Numbered from the stretch's first letter, positions 18,991 through 29,636 are shown. The stretch is 43,751 nt of DNA from an uncultured Pelagibacteraceae bacterium (GCA_902564785.1 CACFCI010000004.1:1-43751); one strand, 5' to 3'. The notes: generated by a model not told the origin, from the letters alone. Program-made: numbers and translations.

Positions 18991-19957
18991 GAACTATTAC
19001 AGCTGGACCTAAAATTTTTCTACCTTCAAGATCTTGATGAGCTGTAATTACTTCTTCTAATTTATATTTTTTGAATATTTTAATTTTAACTTTACCATAG
19101 CTAATTTTTTCAAACATTGTTTTTGATGCTTCATCTAATTCTTCTCTAGTTGAAAGATACTGTTGCATAGACGGTCTTACAAGATATAGACCTTTTGGTT
19201 GAATAACTTTTGGTACATTAATATCTGACAATGGTCCAGATGCATTTCCAAATGAAACCATCATTCCTCTTATTGCTAAACATTCAATTGATCCATTCAA
19301 TGTATCTTTACCAACACCATCATAAACAACTGGCACACCCTTGCCATTGGTGATTTCTAAAACTTTTTTTGCAAAATCTTCTTTATTGTAATTGATTACA
19401 TGATCGTAACCATTTTGTTTCGCTATATTTACTTTTTCATCTGATCCAACCGTACCTATAACAGTACAGCCTAAACTTTTAGCCCATTGACCAAAAATCT
19501 GACCAACACCACCTGCAGCTGCGTGGAATAAAATTGTTTCTCCTGATTTAACTGGATAGGTTTTATGCAAAAGATAAAAAGTTGTTAATCCTTTTGTCAT
19601 TAAAGTTGCAGCTATTTCAAGATCAATATCATCTGGTACTTTTACTAAATTTTTAGTTGGATAGTTCCTGTGAGAACAATATGAACCTAAAGGAATACCA
19701 GCATATGAAATTTTATCACCAACTTTAAAATCTTTTACGTTACCCCCAACATCAGTAATAACTCCTGCACCTTCTAAACCTAGACCAATTGGTAATTTTA
19801 AAGGGTACAAACCTGATCTATGGTAAGTATCAATGTAGTTAAGTCCAATTGCTTTTTGTTCAATAGTTACTTGATCTGGACCAGGCTTATCTAAAGATAT
19901 ATCTTTAACTTCTAAAACTTCAGGTCCACCATTTTTATTAATTTCTACAGCTTTCAT
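18983..19957 (-). CDS. NADPH:quinone oxidoreductase, zinc-free MDR family
   Basis: A 324-residue medium-chain dehydrogenase/reductase. The N-terminal catalytic domain has GLNYIDTYHRSGLYPLKLP and GLEGAGVITDVG. The Rossmann part has LFHAAAGGVGQIFGQWAKSLG, and VVYDGVGKDT follows. The cysteine and histidine zinc ligands of alcohol dehydrogenases are absent, as in quinone reductases of the Qor type. It probably reduces quinones or reactive enones with NADPH in the cytoplasm. It lies four bases after the pirin gene in a three-gene run (HAD, pirin, Qor). Confidence 0.9.
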   Translation of the reverse strand: MKAVEINKNGGPEVLEVKDISLDKPGPDQVTIEQKAIGLNYIDTYHRSGLYPLKLPIGLGLEGAGVITDVGGNVKDFKVGDKISYAGIPLGSYCSHRNYPTKNLVKVPDDIDLEIAATLMTKGLTTFYLLHKTYPVKSGETILFHAAAGGVGQIFGQWAKSLGCTVIGTVGSDEKVNIAKQNGYDHVINYNKEDFAKKVLEITNGKGVPVVYDGVGKDTLNGSIECLAIRGMMVSFGNASGPLSDINVPKVIQPKGLYLVRPSMQQYLSTREELDEASKTMFEKISYGKVKIKIFKKYKLEEVITAHQDLEGRKILGPAVIVPN

Positions 19958-19960
19958 AAT

Positions 19961-20797
19961 TTATTTTACAAACGTACCATTATGATAATCTTGAACTGCT
20001 TGCAAGATTTGTGCTTTGGTATTCATTACAAATGGCCCACCTCTTGCAATTTCCTCATTAATTGGCTTACCCGATATTACTAAGAATTTAGCATTTGATT
20101 TAGCTTTAACTGTTAAATCTTCACCCTTAGTTAAGATTATTAAAGTACTGTCTTTAACATTTTCATGTTTATTTTTACCAATTTCAATTTCACCACTAAT
20201 CAAATAAATAAACGTATTGTGGGTAGATGGTAATATAAAATTAAAATCCTTATCTTTATTTAATTCAATATCAAAATAAACTGGCTCTACGTTATGACCT
20301 TTTACTGGTCCTTCAGCTTTTTCAAACTTTCCAGCTATTACTTTAATTTGTTTATCATCATCTTTATGAATACTCATTTTATCTGCATCAATATAAATAT
20401 ATTCAGGCTTACTCATTTTTAGTTTAGCAGGCATATTGATCCACAATTGAAATCCATGAAGCTTACCTTCTTTCATTGCAGGCATTTCTGAATGAATAAT
20501 TCCACTTCCTGTTTTCATCCATTGAACATCTCCTGCAGTCATTCTACCTTCACCACCAGTACTATCTTTGTGTTCAAAATCTCCAGCTAACATATAAGTA
20601 ACTGTTTCAATTCCTCGATGGGGGTGGGGTGGAAAACCAGCAATATAATCCTCACTATTTTCAGATCCAAATTCATCTAACATTAAAAAAGGATCAAAAT
20701 AATTTGGCTCAACACCAATACTTCTTTTTAATTTAACACCTGCTCCATCTGAAGTAGGGATAGGGTCAATAATTTTACTAACTTCAATATTTTTCAT
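19961..20797 (-). CDS. Pirin family protein
   Basis: A 278-residue bicupin. The N-terminal cupin has the metal-binding cluster PHPHRGIETVTYMLAGDFEH, and GEGRMTAGDVQWMKTGSGIIHSE supplies further metal ligands. The C-terminal part starts around GHNVEPVYFDIEL. Some pirins have quercetin dioxygenase activity and others act as regulators; the role here cannot be inferred. It sits between a HAD hydrolase and a quinone oxidoreductase gene, all on the minus strand with gaps of at most 20 bases, which hints at a small stress or detoxification unit. Confidence 0.94.
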   Translation of the reverse strand: MKNIEVSKIIDPIPTSDGAGVKLKRSIGVEPNYFDPFLMLDEFGSENSEDYIAGFPPHPHRGIETVTYMLAGDFEHKDSTGGEGRMTAGDVQWMKTGSGIIHSEMPAMKEGKLHGFQLWINMPAKLKMSKPEYIYIDADKMSIHKDDDKQIKVIAGKFEKAEGPVKGHNVEPVYFDIELNKDKDFNFILPSTHNTFIYLISGEIEIGKNKHENVKDSTLIILTKGEDLTVKAKSNAKFLVISGKPINEEIARGGPFVMNTKAQILQAVQDYHNGTFVK

Positions 20798-20817
20798 ATT
20801 TCGTAAATAAGAATTTT

Positions 20818-21480
20818 TTATAATATATCAAGTAACTTACTAAGATCTTTGATTTGATGTTTTGGGACATAATCTAGATTATCAAAAGTATTTTTGCTTC
20901 TATTAACCCAAATAGAATTATAACCATAGTTTCCACCACCTGAAACATCCCAAGTATTTGCACTTAAAAAAGCAACTTCATTTGTTCGAATTTGATATTG
21001 CTTTATTGGAAGATCGTAAACCTTAGAGTCTGGTTTATAAACTCCGACCTCTTCAATTGAAAAAATATTATCAAATATATTTTCTAAATTATTGCTCTTG
21101 ACCAATTCATCAAGAAGGGAAGGAGTACCATTTGAAAGAATAGCAAGTGTAAAATCTTTTTCTTTTAATGATTTTAAAACTTCTGGAACTTCTTTAAATG
21201 GTGAAAGAATTTTATAAAGATCTAATAACTCATTTTTCATAGAAGAGTCTATCTCATAAGCTTTCATAGATTTATCTAAACTATCTTCTGTCACCTGCCA
21301 AAAATCCTTATGGCGTTTCATTAAACTTCTAAGCCAAGTATATTCTAATTGTGTTGTTCTCCAATGATTAGCAAAGACTTCCCATTTATCACCGATTTTA
21401 TCTTTACATTTCTCAGCAGCCGAATTGACATCAAATAAGGTGCCGTAAGCATCAAAAATTATTGCTTTAATATTTTTCAT
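20818..21480 (-). CDS. HAD hydrolase, haloacid dehalogenase type II-like
   Basis: The 220-residue protein starts MKNIKAIIFDAYGTLFDV, with the nucleophile Asp in FDAYGTL. It continues with SNGTPSLLDEL (Ser/Thr motif), a YKPDSKVYDL Lys motif and SANTWDVSGGGNYGYNSIWVNR, a segment typical of L-2-haloacid dehalogenase-type HADs. It could remove halides from short halo-acids or act on another small substrate; HAD family resemblance alone cannot settle this. It is the first gene of the three-gene minus-strand run and is divergent from rsmE with only 16 bases between the starts. Confidence 0.88.
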   Translation of the reverse strand: MKNIKAIIFDAYGTLFDVNSAAEKCKDKIGDKWEVFANHWRTTQLEYTWLRSLMKRHKDFWQVTEDSLDKSMKAYEIDSSMKNELLDLYKILSPFKEVPEVLKSLKEKDFTLAILSNGTPSLLDELVKSNNLENIFDNIFSIEEVGVYKPDSKVYDLPIKQYQIRTNEVAFLSANTWDVSGGGNYGYNSIWVNRSKNTFDNLDYVPKHQIKDLSKLLDIL

Positions 21481-21496
21481 AAACTAACTTATCAAT

Positions 21497-22195
21497 ATGA
21501 GTAACATTAGATTATTTTATTCAAAAAGTTTATCTCTTAATTTGACTGACAAACTTGACAAATCTCAATCTCATTATGTTTCTAAAGTTATGAGAATTAA
21601 AGAGAATGAAGTTTTTTCTTTATTTAATAATAGTGGAGAATGGGAAGTTAAAATCGTAAATATCACAAAAAGCATAGTTGAATTTAATGTTACGAAACAA
21701 TTAAGACAGAAAGAAAATACCAAAGAACTCTGGTTAGCTTTCTCTCCAATCAAATCAAATTACTTTAACTTCATGATCCAAAAAGCTACAGAGCTCGGTG
21801 TAACTAAGTTTTTACCAGTCATCTTTGATAGAACAATTGTTAGAAAAATAAATAAAGAGAGATTAGAAAAAGTAATCATTGAAGCTGTTGAACAATCAAA
21901 CAGAATAACTGTTCCAGTAATTGAGGAGCCTCAGAAATTAAAAAATTTTCTCAGCATTGATATGGATTTAATATTTACTGACCTCAATACCGCAAATACA
22001 AAAATTGATCTTAAAAAATTAACAAATTTACCCACTTGTGTAATTATAGGACCGGAGGGAGATTTTTCTGTGCAAGAAAGGGAAGAGATTCTCAGATTTA
22101 ATGGCGTTCAACCTATTAAAATCAATGAAAACATCTTGAGATCTGAAACAGCAGTAATTTCTGCCTTATCGATCATAAATTACGCCATTAATTGA
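21497..22195 (+). CDS. rsmE: 16S rRNA (uracil(1498)-N3)-methyltransferase
   Basis: This SPOUT-family enzyme methylates U1498 in 16S rRNA. The 232 residues have an N-terminal PUA-like part (SHYVSKVMRIKENEVFSLFN) and the SPOUT knot with MIQKATELGVTKFLPVI, IGPEGDFSVQERE and ILRSETAVISALSIINYAI. Length is standard. It stands alone between the divergent HAD gene and coxB, with about 60 bases to coxB. Confidence 0.96.
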   Translation: MSNIRLFYSKSLSLNLTDKLDKSQSHYVSKVMRIKENEVFSLFNNSGEWEVKIVNITKSIVEFNVTKQLRQKENTKELWLAFSPIKSNYFNFMIQKATELGVTKFLPVIFDRTIVRKINKERLEKVIIEAVEQSNRITVPVIEEPQKLKNFLSIDMDLIFTDLNTANTKIDLKKLTNLPTCVIIGPEGDFSVQEREEILRFNGVQPIKINENILRSETAVISALSIINYAIN

Positions 22196-22256
22196 TATTT
22201 TGTCGCTAAAAGTAAAAGTGTATTTTTTTAAAAGAAACTCTATATAGGTTAAAAAA

Positions 22257-23072
22257 ATGAAAAAATTTTTATATATATTTCTAACTTCCTTTATTACTCC
22301 AAGCGCATTCGCAAACCAACCATTTGATTGGCAACTAGGCTTTCAAAAGGCCGCTTCCGAGACTATGAGAGACATAGTTAATTTTCATGATAAATTGTTG
22401 TTACCAATTATAATAGCAATCAGTGTTTTTGTTCTATTTTTGATGGTTTATGCTTGTATAAGATTTAGAGCTTCGGCAAATCCAGTTCCCTCAAAAAGAA
22501 CTCATAATGTTGCTGTTGAAGTTTTATGGACTTTAATTCCATGTTTAATTCTGATCGTGATGGCAGTTCCATCGTTTAAAATTTTATACAAACAAGATGC
22601 AATTCCTAAAGCGGACATAACTGTGAAAGCTATAGGATATCAATGGTACTGGGGATATGAGTATCCGGATGAAAATATTTTCTTTGATTCATACATGATT
22701 GAAACTAAAGATTTAAAAGAAAATGAACCAAGACTATTAGCTGTAGATAATGAATTGGTTGTTCCAGTAAATAAAGTTGTTAAGGTAATGATCACTGCCA
22801 ATGATGTTTTGCATGCGTGGGCACTACCATCATTTGGAGTAAAACGAGATGCAGTTCCAGGAAGAATAAATGAAACATGGTTTAAAGCAGAAAAAGTTGG
22901 AACTTATTATGGTCAATGTTCAGAACTATGTGGAATTAAACATGCGTTTATGCCTATTGAAGTTAGAGTTGTTACAGAAGAAGAGTACCAAGAGTGGTTG
23001 TTAGATGCTAAAGTTAAATTTGCAAAAGAAATTACAGAGGAAGATCAATTTAAAAAACTAGCGAGTAAATAA
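22257..23072 (+). CDS. coxB: Cytochrome c oxidase subunit II
   Basis: Subunit II accepts electrons from cytochrome c through the CuA centre. The 271-residue precursor has a signal peptide (cut likely after AFA near 20), two membrane segments (about 48-70 and 90-108) and the aromatic electron-entry stretch YQWYWGYEYP. A His lies in NDVLHAWALPSFG, and the CuA loop YGQCSELCGIKHAFM near residues 218-232 has both Cys, Glu, His and Met ligands. It has no fused cytochrome c domain. It is the first gene of the aa3 oxidase operon and is four bases from coxA. The upstream 60 bases are AT-rich; I cannot fix a promoter there. Confidence 0.98.
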   Translation: MKKFLYIFLTSFITPSAFANQPFDWQLGFQKAASETMRDIVNFHDKLLLPIIIAISVFVLFLMVYACIRFRASANPVPSKRTHNVAVEVLWTLIPCLILIVMAVPSFKILYKQDAIPKADITVKAIGYQWYWGYEYPDENIFFDSYMIETKDLKENEPRLLAVDNELVVPVNKVVKVMITANDVLHAWALPSFGVKRDAVPGRINETWFKAEKVGTYYGQCSELCGIKHAFMPIEVRVVTEEEYQEWLLDAKVKFAKEITEEDQFKKLASK

Positions 23073-24710
<1,638 letters not shown>

Positions 24711-24743
24711 ATATAGCAAACAAGATTTTTTGATTTTAAATTA

Positions 24744-25655
24744 ATGATTAAGTCTAAAATAAAAAATAGAAACTTATCTCAAGAAGACGCCTTTAATTTA
24801 TCTGAATTATTTAAATTAATGAAACCAAGAGTAATGTCTTTGGTAATCTTTACATGTGCAGTTGGATTATTAATGGCTCCAAATATAATTCCAACAAAGG
24901 ATGCAATTATTGGAATAATTTTAGTTTCAATTGGAGCAGGAGCAGCTGGAGCTTTAAATATGTGGTACGAGTCAGATTTAGATGCCCTTATGACAAGAAC
25001 CTGCTTAAGGCCAATTCCGACAGGCAAGGTAAATAGAAATCAAGCATTAGTATTTGGAATTTCCCTATCGATTTTTTCTATAATTGCCCTTGATTATTAT
25101 TCAAACAGAATATCTGCTAGCTTATTGCTTTTTACTATTTTATTTTATGTATTTGTCTATACAATTTGGTTAAAGAGAAAAACTCCTCAGAATATAGTAA
25201 TTGGAGGAGCTGCAGGAGCACTGCCTCCAGTTATTGGCTGGACTATAGCTACTAATTCTTTAACTTTTGAACCAATTACTTTCTTCCTAATTATATTTTT
25301 TTGGACACCTTCACACTTTTGGGCTTTAAGTTTGTATAAATCTAATGATTATAAAAAAGCTAAAATTCCAATGCTTCCTTTAACTAATGGAGTTGAGAGT
25401 ACAAAATTAAACATATTTGTTTATTCTTTAACGATGTTACCTGTAATTATCTTGCCTTATGCAATTGGCTTTGTAGGTATAACTTTTTTAATCCCATCAT
25501 TAATTTTGACAATTTATTATAATTATTTATGTTTCGACCTTTATAAATTTAAAAAAAACAAATTTGATGCAAAAAAAGCTAAATATATTTTTGGATATTC
25601 AATTTTGTATTTATTTTTAATTTTTGTTCTTTTTTTAATTGATAAAATTTTATGA
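24744..25655 (+). CDS. ctaB: Protoheme IX farnesyltransferase (heme O synthase)
   Basis: This UbiA-superfamily membrane enzyme farnesylates heme b to heme O, the precursor of heme A for subunit I. The 303 residues have about nine hydrophobic segments. The Asp-rich motif NMWYESDLDALMTRTCLRP lies at 72-90, and the second loop FWTPSHFWALSLYKSNDYKKAKIPM follows near 195-220. It lies 33 bases after coxA and its stop overlaps the CoxF-like ORF (ATGA). The genes for heme A synthase (ctaA) are not in this window. Confidence 0.97.
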   Translation: MIKSKIKNRNLSQEDAFNLSELFKLMKPRVMSLVIFTCAVGLLMAPNIIPTKDAIIGIILVSIGAGAAGALNMWYESDLDALMTRTCLRPIPTGKVNRNQALVFGISLSIFSIIALDYYSNRISASLLLFTILFYVFVYTIWLKRKTPQNIVIGGAAGALPPVIGWTIATNSLTFEPITFFLIIFFWTPSHFWALSLYKSNDYKKAKIPMLPLTNGVESTKLNIFVYSLTMLPVIILPYAIGFVGITFLIPSLILTIYYNYLCFDLYKFKKNKFDAKKAKYIFGYSILYLFLIFVLFLIDKIL

Positions 25656-25777
25656 TAACACCTGACAAAAAAACAAAGAAAAAAAATATTATAACTGCTG
25701 TAGCGATCCTAGCGTTTATGTTATTTTTATTTGTTTTTACTTTATACAACGTTGGAGTATTTGATAGACAGATATGA
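25652..25777 (+). CDS. CoxF-like single-span cytochrome oxidase accessory protein
   Basis: A 41-residue ORF that exactly fills the gap between ctaB and ctaG, overlapping each by the four-base ATGA. It has a Lys-rich head (MITPDKKTKKKN) and one membrane helix (about residues 13-31), ending in LYNVGVFDRQI, which leaves an inside-positive N-terminus. Small membrane proteins are encoded at this place in many alphaproteobacterial cox operons and are annotated CoxF. The coupling on both sides and the Lys-rich head plus helix argue that it is real. Its function, probably in oxidase assembly, is inferred from position. Confidence 0.75.
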   Translation: MITPDKKTKKKNIITAVAILAFMLFLFVFTLYNVGVFDRQI

Positions 25778-26307
25778 TTAAAGGTAAAACATTAACTCCT
25801 TTACTTCTAGCTGGGATTTTTGTCCTTATGTTGGGATTGTCTTTTGCAGCAGTGCCTTTGTACGATTTGTTCTGTAGAGTCACTGGTTTTGGAGGAACAA
25901 CTCAGGTTTCAAAAGAAGCTCCGAAAATAGTGTTAGACAAGGTTGTAAGTGTGAGGTTCGATACAAATGTGAACAATCTTGATTGGAATTTCAAAGCAAA
26001 ATCAAACGTGATTGATGTGAAAGTTGGCCAGGTCAACAGAATAGAGTTTGAAGTTGAGAACTTTGGAAACGAAACGACTTATGGTGTAGCTAGTTTTAAC
26101 GTTTCACCAGCAAGTTTTGGTAAATATTATAGTAAATTAGGATGCTTTTGTTTTGAAAAACAAGAGTTGAAGGCTGGAGAGAAGGTAACTTACGTAATGA
26201 CTTTTTATTTAGATCCTGACCTTGTGAACGATCCAACAACAAAAAATCTACAAGATGTAACTATGTCATACACTTTTTTCTCGACAGATTACTATAAACA
26301 ATCATAA
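25774..26307 (+). CDS. ctaG: Cytochrome c oxidase assembly protein CtaG (Cox11 type)
   Basis: It delivers copper to the CuB site of subunit I. The 177 residues comprise an N-terminal membrane anchor (about 8-30), LFCRVTGFGGTTQV just after it and an immunoglobulin-like periplasmic domain. The copper-binding pair is in KLGCFCFEKQEL. The arrangement is typical of alphaproteobacterial and mitochondrial Cox11. Its ATG overlaps the stop of the CoxF-like gene, and coxC follows after nine bases. Confidence 0.96.
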   Translation: MIKGKTLTPLLLAGIFVLMLGLSFAAVPLYDLFCRVTGFGGTTQVSKEAPKIVLDKVVSVRFDTNVNNLDWNFKAKSNVIDVKVGQVNRIEFEVENFGNETTYGVASFNVSPASFGKYYSKLGCFCFEKQELKAGEKVTYVMTFYLDPDLVNDPTTKNLQDVTMSYTFFSTDYYKQS

Positions 26308-26316
26308 TCACGAAAA

Positions 26317-27105
26317 ATGTCGGCAGAAAAAAAACATGATTATCACTTAGTTGACCCAAGTCCTTGGCCAATCTATACATCTTTTGCATGCTTAGTATTA
26401 GCTATAGGTGCAATTTTTTATATGCATAACGGTATTTCTTGGGGGATGTATCTTGGTTTAGCTCTATTAATCTATGGTGCTTACATGTGGTTTAGAGATG
26501 TTGTAATTGAAGCCGAACATCAAGGCCATCACACTCCTGTTGTTCAAATTCATCATAGATATGGAATGACATTATTTATTGCTTCAGAGGTAATGTTCTT
26601 TGTTGCATGGTTCTGGGCTTATTTTGATATAAGTTTATTTCCAAATGAATTTGTTGGAAATGTATGGCCACCAAAAGATATTGAAACATTTGATCCCTGG
26701 GACATTCCTTTGATAAATACTTTAGTTTTATTACTATCAGGAACAACTGTTACTTGGGCCCATCACTCTTTATTGGAGGATGATAGAAAAGGATTTATAC
26801 AAGGGTTAACTTTAACTGTAATCCTAGGTTTCTTTTTTACTTTATTACAAGCATATGAATACCATCATGCTACTTTTACCTACTCGGGCCATATTTATGG
26901 AGCGGTCTTTTATATGGCAACAGGTTTTCATGGTTTTCACGTGATTATCGGAACAATTTTTTTGGCGGTATGTTTGTGGAGAGGAAGACTTGGTCATTTC
27001 ACAAAGGATCATCATTTTGGATTTGAAGCAGCTGCTTGGTACTGGCATTTTGTTGATGTAGTGTGGCTATTCTTATTTGCTGCAATATATATTTGGGGAA
27101 GTTAA
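26317..27105 (+). CDS. coxC: Cytochrome c oxidase subunit III
   Basis: Structural subunit that stabilises proton uptake into subunit I. The 262 residues start MSAEKKHDYHLVDPSPWP and have seven membrane segments. Recognisable family stretches are HRYGMTLFIASEVMFFVAWFW (with the conserved Glu), WPPKDIETFDPWDIPLINTL, TTVTWAHHSL, TGFHGFHVIIGTIFL and AAWYWHFVDVVWLFLF at the end. It is the last structural subunit gene of the operon and is followed by surf1 after nine bases. Confidence 0.98.
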   Translation: MSAEKKHDYHLVDPSPWPIYTSFACLVLAIGAIFYMHNGISWGMYLGLALLIYGAYMWFRDVVIEAEHQGHHTPVVQIHHRYGMTLFIASEVMFFVAWFWAYFDISLFPNEFVGNVWPPKDIETFDPWDIPLINTLVLLLSGTTVTWAHHSLLEDDRKGFIQGLTLTVILGFFFTLLQAYEYHHATFTYSGHIYGAVFYMATGFHGFHVIIGTIFLAVCLWRGRLGHFTKDHHFGFEAAAWYWHFVDVVWLFLFAAIYIWGS

Positions 27106-27114
27106 TATTTATCC

Positions 27115-27768
27115 TTGAAGAATAAATTCCTATTTTCAGTATTTGTTTATTTTATTATTTTAATTCTTATCTCACTAGGATTTTGGCAAATTTATAGATT
27201 AAATTGGAAATTAGAATTAATTGAGCAAATAGAAAATTCTTTAAAAAACAACCCTGTAGAACTATCTAATATTGAAAAAAAAAACTATCTTAGAATAAAG
27301 ACAAGCGGAAAAATTGATTTTGATAAACAAATTTACTTATATAATTTAAATGATGCGGGCAAACCTGGATTCGAAGTTGTTAATCCAATAAAAATTGGTG
27401 ATGAAAATTATTTAATTAATAGGGGCTGGATACCTTTCGAAAAAAAAGGTCTACCTGAAATAAATTTAGTTGACCAAAATCAAATAGTTGGCACTCTTAT
27501 GCTGCAAACTAAATCAAGTTTATTTAAGCCTGAAAATGATATTGAAAAAAATTATTGGTTTACTTTGAATAGAGAAGATATTTTAAAATTTACCGGAAGA
27601 AATTTTTCAGATTATGTCATTTATTTAAACGGTGAATATAAAATTCCAAAACCAAGAGTGATTACTGCCAAAATTTCAAATAATCACAAGAAGTATGCAA
27701 TTACCTGGTTTTCTATGGCGATTTCAATCCTTTTAATATATTTATATTTTAGGAAAAAAAATTATTAA
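27115..27768 (+). CDS. surf1: SURF1 family cytochrome oxidase assembly protein
   Basis: SURF1 (Shy1) proteins help insert heme a into subunit I. The 217 residues have membrane helices at both ends (about 5-25 and 193-212) and a periplasmic domain between. Family motifs are LGFWQIYRLNWK near 22-33, the central NRGWIPF and FTGRNFSDYVIYLN. The only sensible start is TTG at the given position: no ATG lies between the coxC stop and the signal-like helix. A TTG start may limit expression. thrC begins directly after its stop codon. Confidence 0.9.
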   Translation: MKNKFLFSVFVYFIILILISLGFWQIYRLNWKLELIEQIENSLKNNPVELSNIEKKNYLRIKTSGKIDFDKQIYLYNLNDAGKPGFEVVNPIKIGDENYLINRGWIPFEKKGLPEINLVDQNQIVGTLMLQTKSSLFKPENDIEKNYWFTLNREDILKFTGRNFSDYVIYLNGEYKIPKPRVITAKISNNHKKYAITWFSMAISILLIYLYFRKKNY

Positions 27769-29151
27769 ATGAGATACGTAAGTACAAGAGACACATCAAA
27801 AACCTTTGAATTTAAAGACGTTTTCATTAAAGGTCTTGCCGACGATGGAGGCTTATTTATTCCAGAAACATTAGTGAAATATAGTGAAAATGAAATCAGA
27901 GATTTAAAAAAACTTAGTTATTCAGAGTTAGCCAAAAAAATTGTTTATCCATTTATTGGTAATTTTATGTCTGAAGCTGAACTGAGTAAAATTATTGATA
28001 AATCTTACTCAACATTTAGAAAAGATAACGTTGTAGATTTCATAAAGCTTGGAGACAAAATAGTATTAGAATTATTTCATGGTCCTACTCTAGCTTTTAA
28101 AGACGTTGCCATGCAACTTTTAGGTAATTTTTACGAATATTACCTGAACAATGAAAATCAAAAAATTAATATTGTTGTTGCCACATCTGGAGATACTGGT
28201 GCTGCAGCAATTGATGCAATTAAAGGTAAAAAAAATGTTAATATTTTTGTGCTTCATCCAGATAATCGTATTTCACCTGTGCAAAGAAAATTAATGACAA
28301 CAAGTAAATATGAAAATGTATTTAATATTGCTATAAAGGGAAATTTTGATGATTGCCAAAACCTAGTTAAATCTATGTTTGCTGATAAGCAGTTTTCAAA
28401 TGATATCAAAATGTCAGGGGTAAATTCTATTAATTGGGCAAGGATTATTGCTCAAAGTGTTTATTATTTTTATAGTTATTTATCAGTTGAAAATACAGGT
28501 GAACCAACAAATTTTTCAGTACCAACAGGAAATTTTGGAGATGTTTATGCTGGATATTTAGCCAAAAAAATGGGCTTGCCTATAAATAAATTAATTGTTG
28601 CAACTAATCAAAACGACATTTTACATAGAGCAATATCAAAAGGTAATTATCAGGTGGAAAAGGTTTCAGAAACTATTTCTCCTAGTATGGATATTCAAAT
28701 AGCTAGTAATTTTGAGAGACTTATATTCTATCTTAATAATGAGGATGATAAACAGACTTTATTAGATATGAAAAATATTCAAGAGAATGGAAAATATTTA
28801 ATCGGTGAGGATAAATTAAATAAAATTAGAGAAAATTTTTTATCAGCTAGAATGAGCGAGGATGAGACTTTGGAAGTTATTAAAAAGGTATATGAAAAAT
28901 TTTCTGTAGTTTTAGATCCACACACAGCTATTGGATATGGTGCTTTCGACAAACATAATCTAAAAGGAAATAATATTGTACTAGCAACTGCACATCCATG
29001 TAAATTTCCTGATGCTGTTTCCGCAGCTATAAATTTAAAATCAGATTTACCAAAACAACTCGAGTTTATTTTGAATGAAAAAGAAGATTATGATATAGTT
29101 GAAAATAATTTAGAAAAAATTAAAAACTACATTATAGGTAAAACAAAATGA
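27769..29151 (+). CDS. thrC: Threonine synthase
   Basis: This PLP enzyme converts O-phosphohomoserine to threonine. The 460 residues begin MRYVSTRDTSKTFEFKDVFI and ADDGGLF, both typical. The PLP lysine is Lys111 in LFHGPTLAFKDVAMQ. The phosphate and cofactor loop TSGDTGAAAIDAI and the C-terminal TAHPCKFPDAV are also present. The partner gene thrB (homoserine kinase) is about 900 bases away on the opposite strand. It starts immediately after surf1, so it is probably read from the oxidase transcript, and its stop overlaps the peroxiredoxin gene (ATGA). Confidence 0.98.
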   Translation: MRYVSTRDTSKTFEFKDVFIKGLADDGGLFIPETLVKYSENEIRDLKKLSYSELAKKIVYPFIGNFMSEAELSKIIDKSYSTFRKDNVVDFIKLGDKIVLELFHGPTLAFKDVAMQLLGNFYEYYLNNENQKINIVVATSGDTGAAAIDAIKGKKNVNIFVLHPDNRISPVQRKLMTTSKYENVFNIAIKGNFDDCQNLVKSMFADKQFSNDIKMSGVNSINWARIIAQSVYYFYSYLSVENTGEPTNFSVPTGNFGDVYAGYLAKKMGLPINKLIVATNQNDILHRAISKGNYQVEKVSETISPSMDIQIASNFERLIFYLNNEDDKQTLLDMKNIQENGKYLIGEDKLNKIRENFLSARMSEDETLEVIKKVYEKFSVVLDPHTAIGYGAFDKHNLKGNNIVLATAHPCKFPDAVSAAINLKSDLPKQLEFILNEKEDYDIVENNLEKIKNYIIGKTK

Positions 29152-29636
29152 AGATTAAAGAAGGGGAACAACTTCCAAATTCAGAATTTTATTATTTAGA
29201 CTTAAGTGGAGCAGCAAAAAAAATAACTACAGCAGAAGTTTTTGAAAATCATAAAACAATTGTGATTGGTGTTCCTGGAGCATTTACAAAAGTTTGTTCC
29301 GCAAAACATCTGCCAGGGTATGTTAATAATTATGAGGAAGCAAAGAATAAAGGGGTTACAAAAATTATTTGTGTTTCAGTTAATGATCCAAATGTTATGA
29401 AAGCATGGGGTGAAAGTCAAAAAGTTGAAGATAAAATATTTATGGCTGCAGATCCATACTGTGAATTTACTAAATCAATTGGAGCAGAAATAGATAGACA
29501 CGATCGTGGTCAGGGAATGAGGTCAGCAAGATATACAATGTTAGTTAACAACAATGTTGTAAAGAAAATACAGGCAGAAGAAGATACTGCCACCTGTGAA
29601 ATCTCAGCAGCTCAAAATTTTTTAAAATTAATCTAA
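29148..29636 (+). CDS. Peroxiredoxin, Prx5 (AhpC/TSA-redoxin) family
   Basis: A thiol peroxidase of 162 residues. The peroxidatic Cys50 lies in GVPGAFTKVCSAKHLPGY, with the Pro and Thr of the active site. The conserved Arg is in GQGMRSARYTMLV, and a second Cys near residue 149 (TATCEIS) could act in resolution. It reduces hydroperoxides using glutaredoxin or thioredoxin. It is the last gene of the plus-strand run after the oxidase, which suits a role against respiratory peroxides. Its end overlaps convergent rnhA by nine bases. Confidence 0.95.
   Translation: MKIKEGEQLPNSEFYYLDLSGAAKKITTAEVFENHKTIVIGVPGAFTKVCSAKHLPGYVNNYEEAKNKGVTKIICVSVNDPNVMKAWGESQKVEDKIFMAADPYCEFTKSIGAEIDRHDRGQGMRSARYTMLVNNNVVKKIQAEEDTATCEISAAQNFLKLI

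Noticed and set aside
22196..22256. Promoter of the oxidase operon upstream of coxB.
   Set aside because: TATATA and several weak -35-like hexamers are present, but none has proper spacing.
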